5,114 nucleotides of DNA, from NCBI GenBank assembly GCA_937890575.1, contig CALADZ010000171.1, forward strand, positions 1 to 5,114, read 5' to 3'. Shown one piece after another: positions 4,614 through 5,114 of the stretch (position 1 is its first letter; each line of letters begins with the position of its first letter). The notes below the pieces were generated by a model. It ran no database searches. It saw nothing but the letters and a program-made list of their open reading frames with translations, and had not been told where the DNA came from. This stretch comes from MAG-120531 sp002378585. GTDB taxonomy: Bacteria > Bacteroidota > Bacteroidia > Flavobacteriales > Flavobacteriaceae. The position numbers were made by a program, and so were the translations under genes.

Positions 4614-5114
4614 AGATGGGGACCACTGCGCCCGGGTCAATCCGAAAATTACTCGATCTCCTCGAACTCCTATAGGGTGTGCCCCAAGCTTGGTCACTGC
4701 TTTTTGGGAGCGAAAATTTTGATCGTACACATAAAAGAGGACCTGTTCCACCTGCTGAAAAGCATGGTCCAACTGGGCTTTTTTCACGGCTGAATTCACC
4801 CCACTCCCCCACAAAGAAGGTTCAAAAAAAGTATATCCAATGGCTATTGAGCGGTTTTGAGGGTTAAATTCATAAAAACGCGTGCTGCCCACAATCTCCT
4901 GAGTTTTTTGGGAAACCACCACGTAAAACCCCCATCCTTGCTCCATTCCTTGATCGAAAAATCGCTGAAACTCGGCGAGATCTCCCCTTTTTTTCTCGCT
5001 GTGCTGCGCCCAGATTACCGGATTTTTACCCACAGCGTATAACGACGCAAAATCTGAGGATAGTGCTGGCCTAATCAGCCAATGTTCAGCGTCTAGGGAC
5101 TGAGAGAAATACGT
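4605..5114 (-). CDS. GNAT-family N-acetyltransferase (RimJ/RimL type), 5' end outside window
   Basis: The minus-strand frame is open from the right edge to a TAG at 4605-4607, giving 169 residues without the true start. A GTG at 5033 is not the start. Upstream of it the frame still encodes LDAEHWLIRPALSSDFASLYA, the conserved first strand and helix of RimJ/RimL-like acetyltransferases, so only a few N-terminal residues are missing. The sequence continues with NPVIWAQHSEKKR, FYVVV and the IVGSTRFYEF strand. The acetyl-CoA-binding region IGYTFFEPSLWGSGVN then reads like the family pattern G-W-T-F-x6-W-G-x-G-x-N. The segment DQNFRSQKAVTKLGA matches the usual N-x-R-S-x-x-A-x-x-K-x-G-A. It uses acetyl-CoA to acetylate an amine. 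The substrate (protein N-terminus or small molecule) cannot be told from the sequence. The last nine bases overlap the end of the glycosylasparaginase gene. Confidence 0.93.
   Translation of the reverse strand, partial: TYFSQSLDAEHWLIRPALSSDFASLYAVGKNPVIWAQHSEKKRGDLAEFQRFFDQGMEQGWGFYVVVSQKTQEIVGSTRFYEFNPQNRSIAIGYTFFEPSLWGSGVNSAVKKAQLDHAFQQVEQVLFYVYDQNFRSQKAVTKLGAHPIGVRGDRVIFGLTRAQWSPSLP

Noticed and set aside
5031..5033. GTG as the start of the acetyltransferase
   Set aside because: The frame stays open to the right edge and encodes the conserved N-terminal strand (LIRPALSSDFASLYA), so the real start lies outside the window.

Overview
The window looks like ordinary chromosomal DNA from a member of the Bacteroidota, probably a free-living cytophagal or saprospiral type. 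Three things point there. No start has a convincing Shine-Dalgarno sequence. The intergenic spaces contain near-matches to the Bacteroidota -7 element (TAnnTTTG). The protein families also fit: a CIA30-family protein, a long-form tryptophan-rich (TspO/MBR-like) membrane protein, a secreted DsrE-like protein, a small Cys-rich lipoprotein and a Tat-signal glycosylasparaginase. The genus cannot be fixed from sequence alone.

Layout from left to right. The C-terminal part of a CIA30-family protein runs off the left edge (+, 1-348). It converges on a two-gene minus-strand unit: an alpha/beta hydrolase (1454-672) followed by a pterin-4a-carbinolamine dehydratase (647-357). A short divergent spacer leads to a small three-helix membrane protein (+, 1525-1791). 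That gene converges, with overlapping stop codons, on a second minus-strand operon: the tryptophan-rich membrane protein (3130-2330) is coupled by an ATGA overlap to a secreted DsrE-like protein (2333-1788). A second divergent spacer with an AT-rich palindrome leads to a plus-strand pair: a Cys-rich lipoprotein (3205-3609) and a Tat-exported, probably lipidated glycosylasparaginase (3627-4613). The latter converges, with a 9-base overlap, on a GNAT acetyltransferase (minus, 4605 to beyond the right edge).

The genes are packed tightly. All three tail-to-tail junctions leave no room for an intrinsic terminator (8-base gap, 4-base overlap, 9-base overlap), and no gene-free stretch exceeds about 75 bases. 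I see no RNA gene, insertion sequence, CRISPR array, phage gene or defence system. The least expected element is a perfect 14-base, very GC-rich inverted repeat inside the coding sequence of the tryptophan-rich membrane protein. It encodes a Gly/Pro/Arg stretch in a predicted loop and may be a small palindromic element inserted in frame. The rest reads as housekeeping, envelope and metabolic genes, and I do not claim a new multi-gene system.
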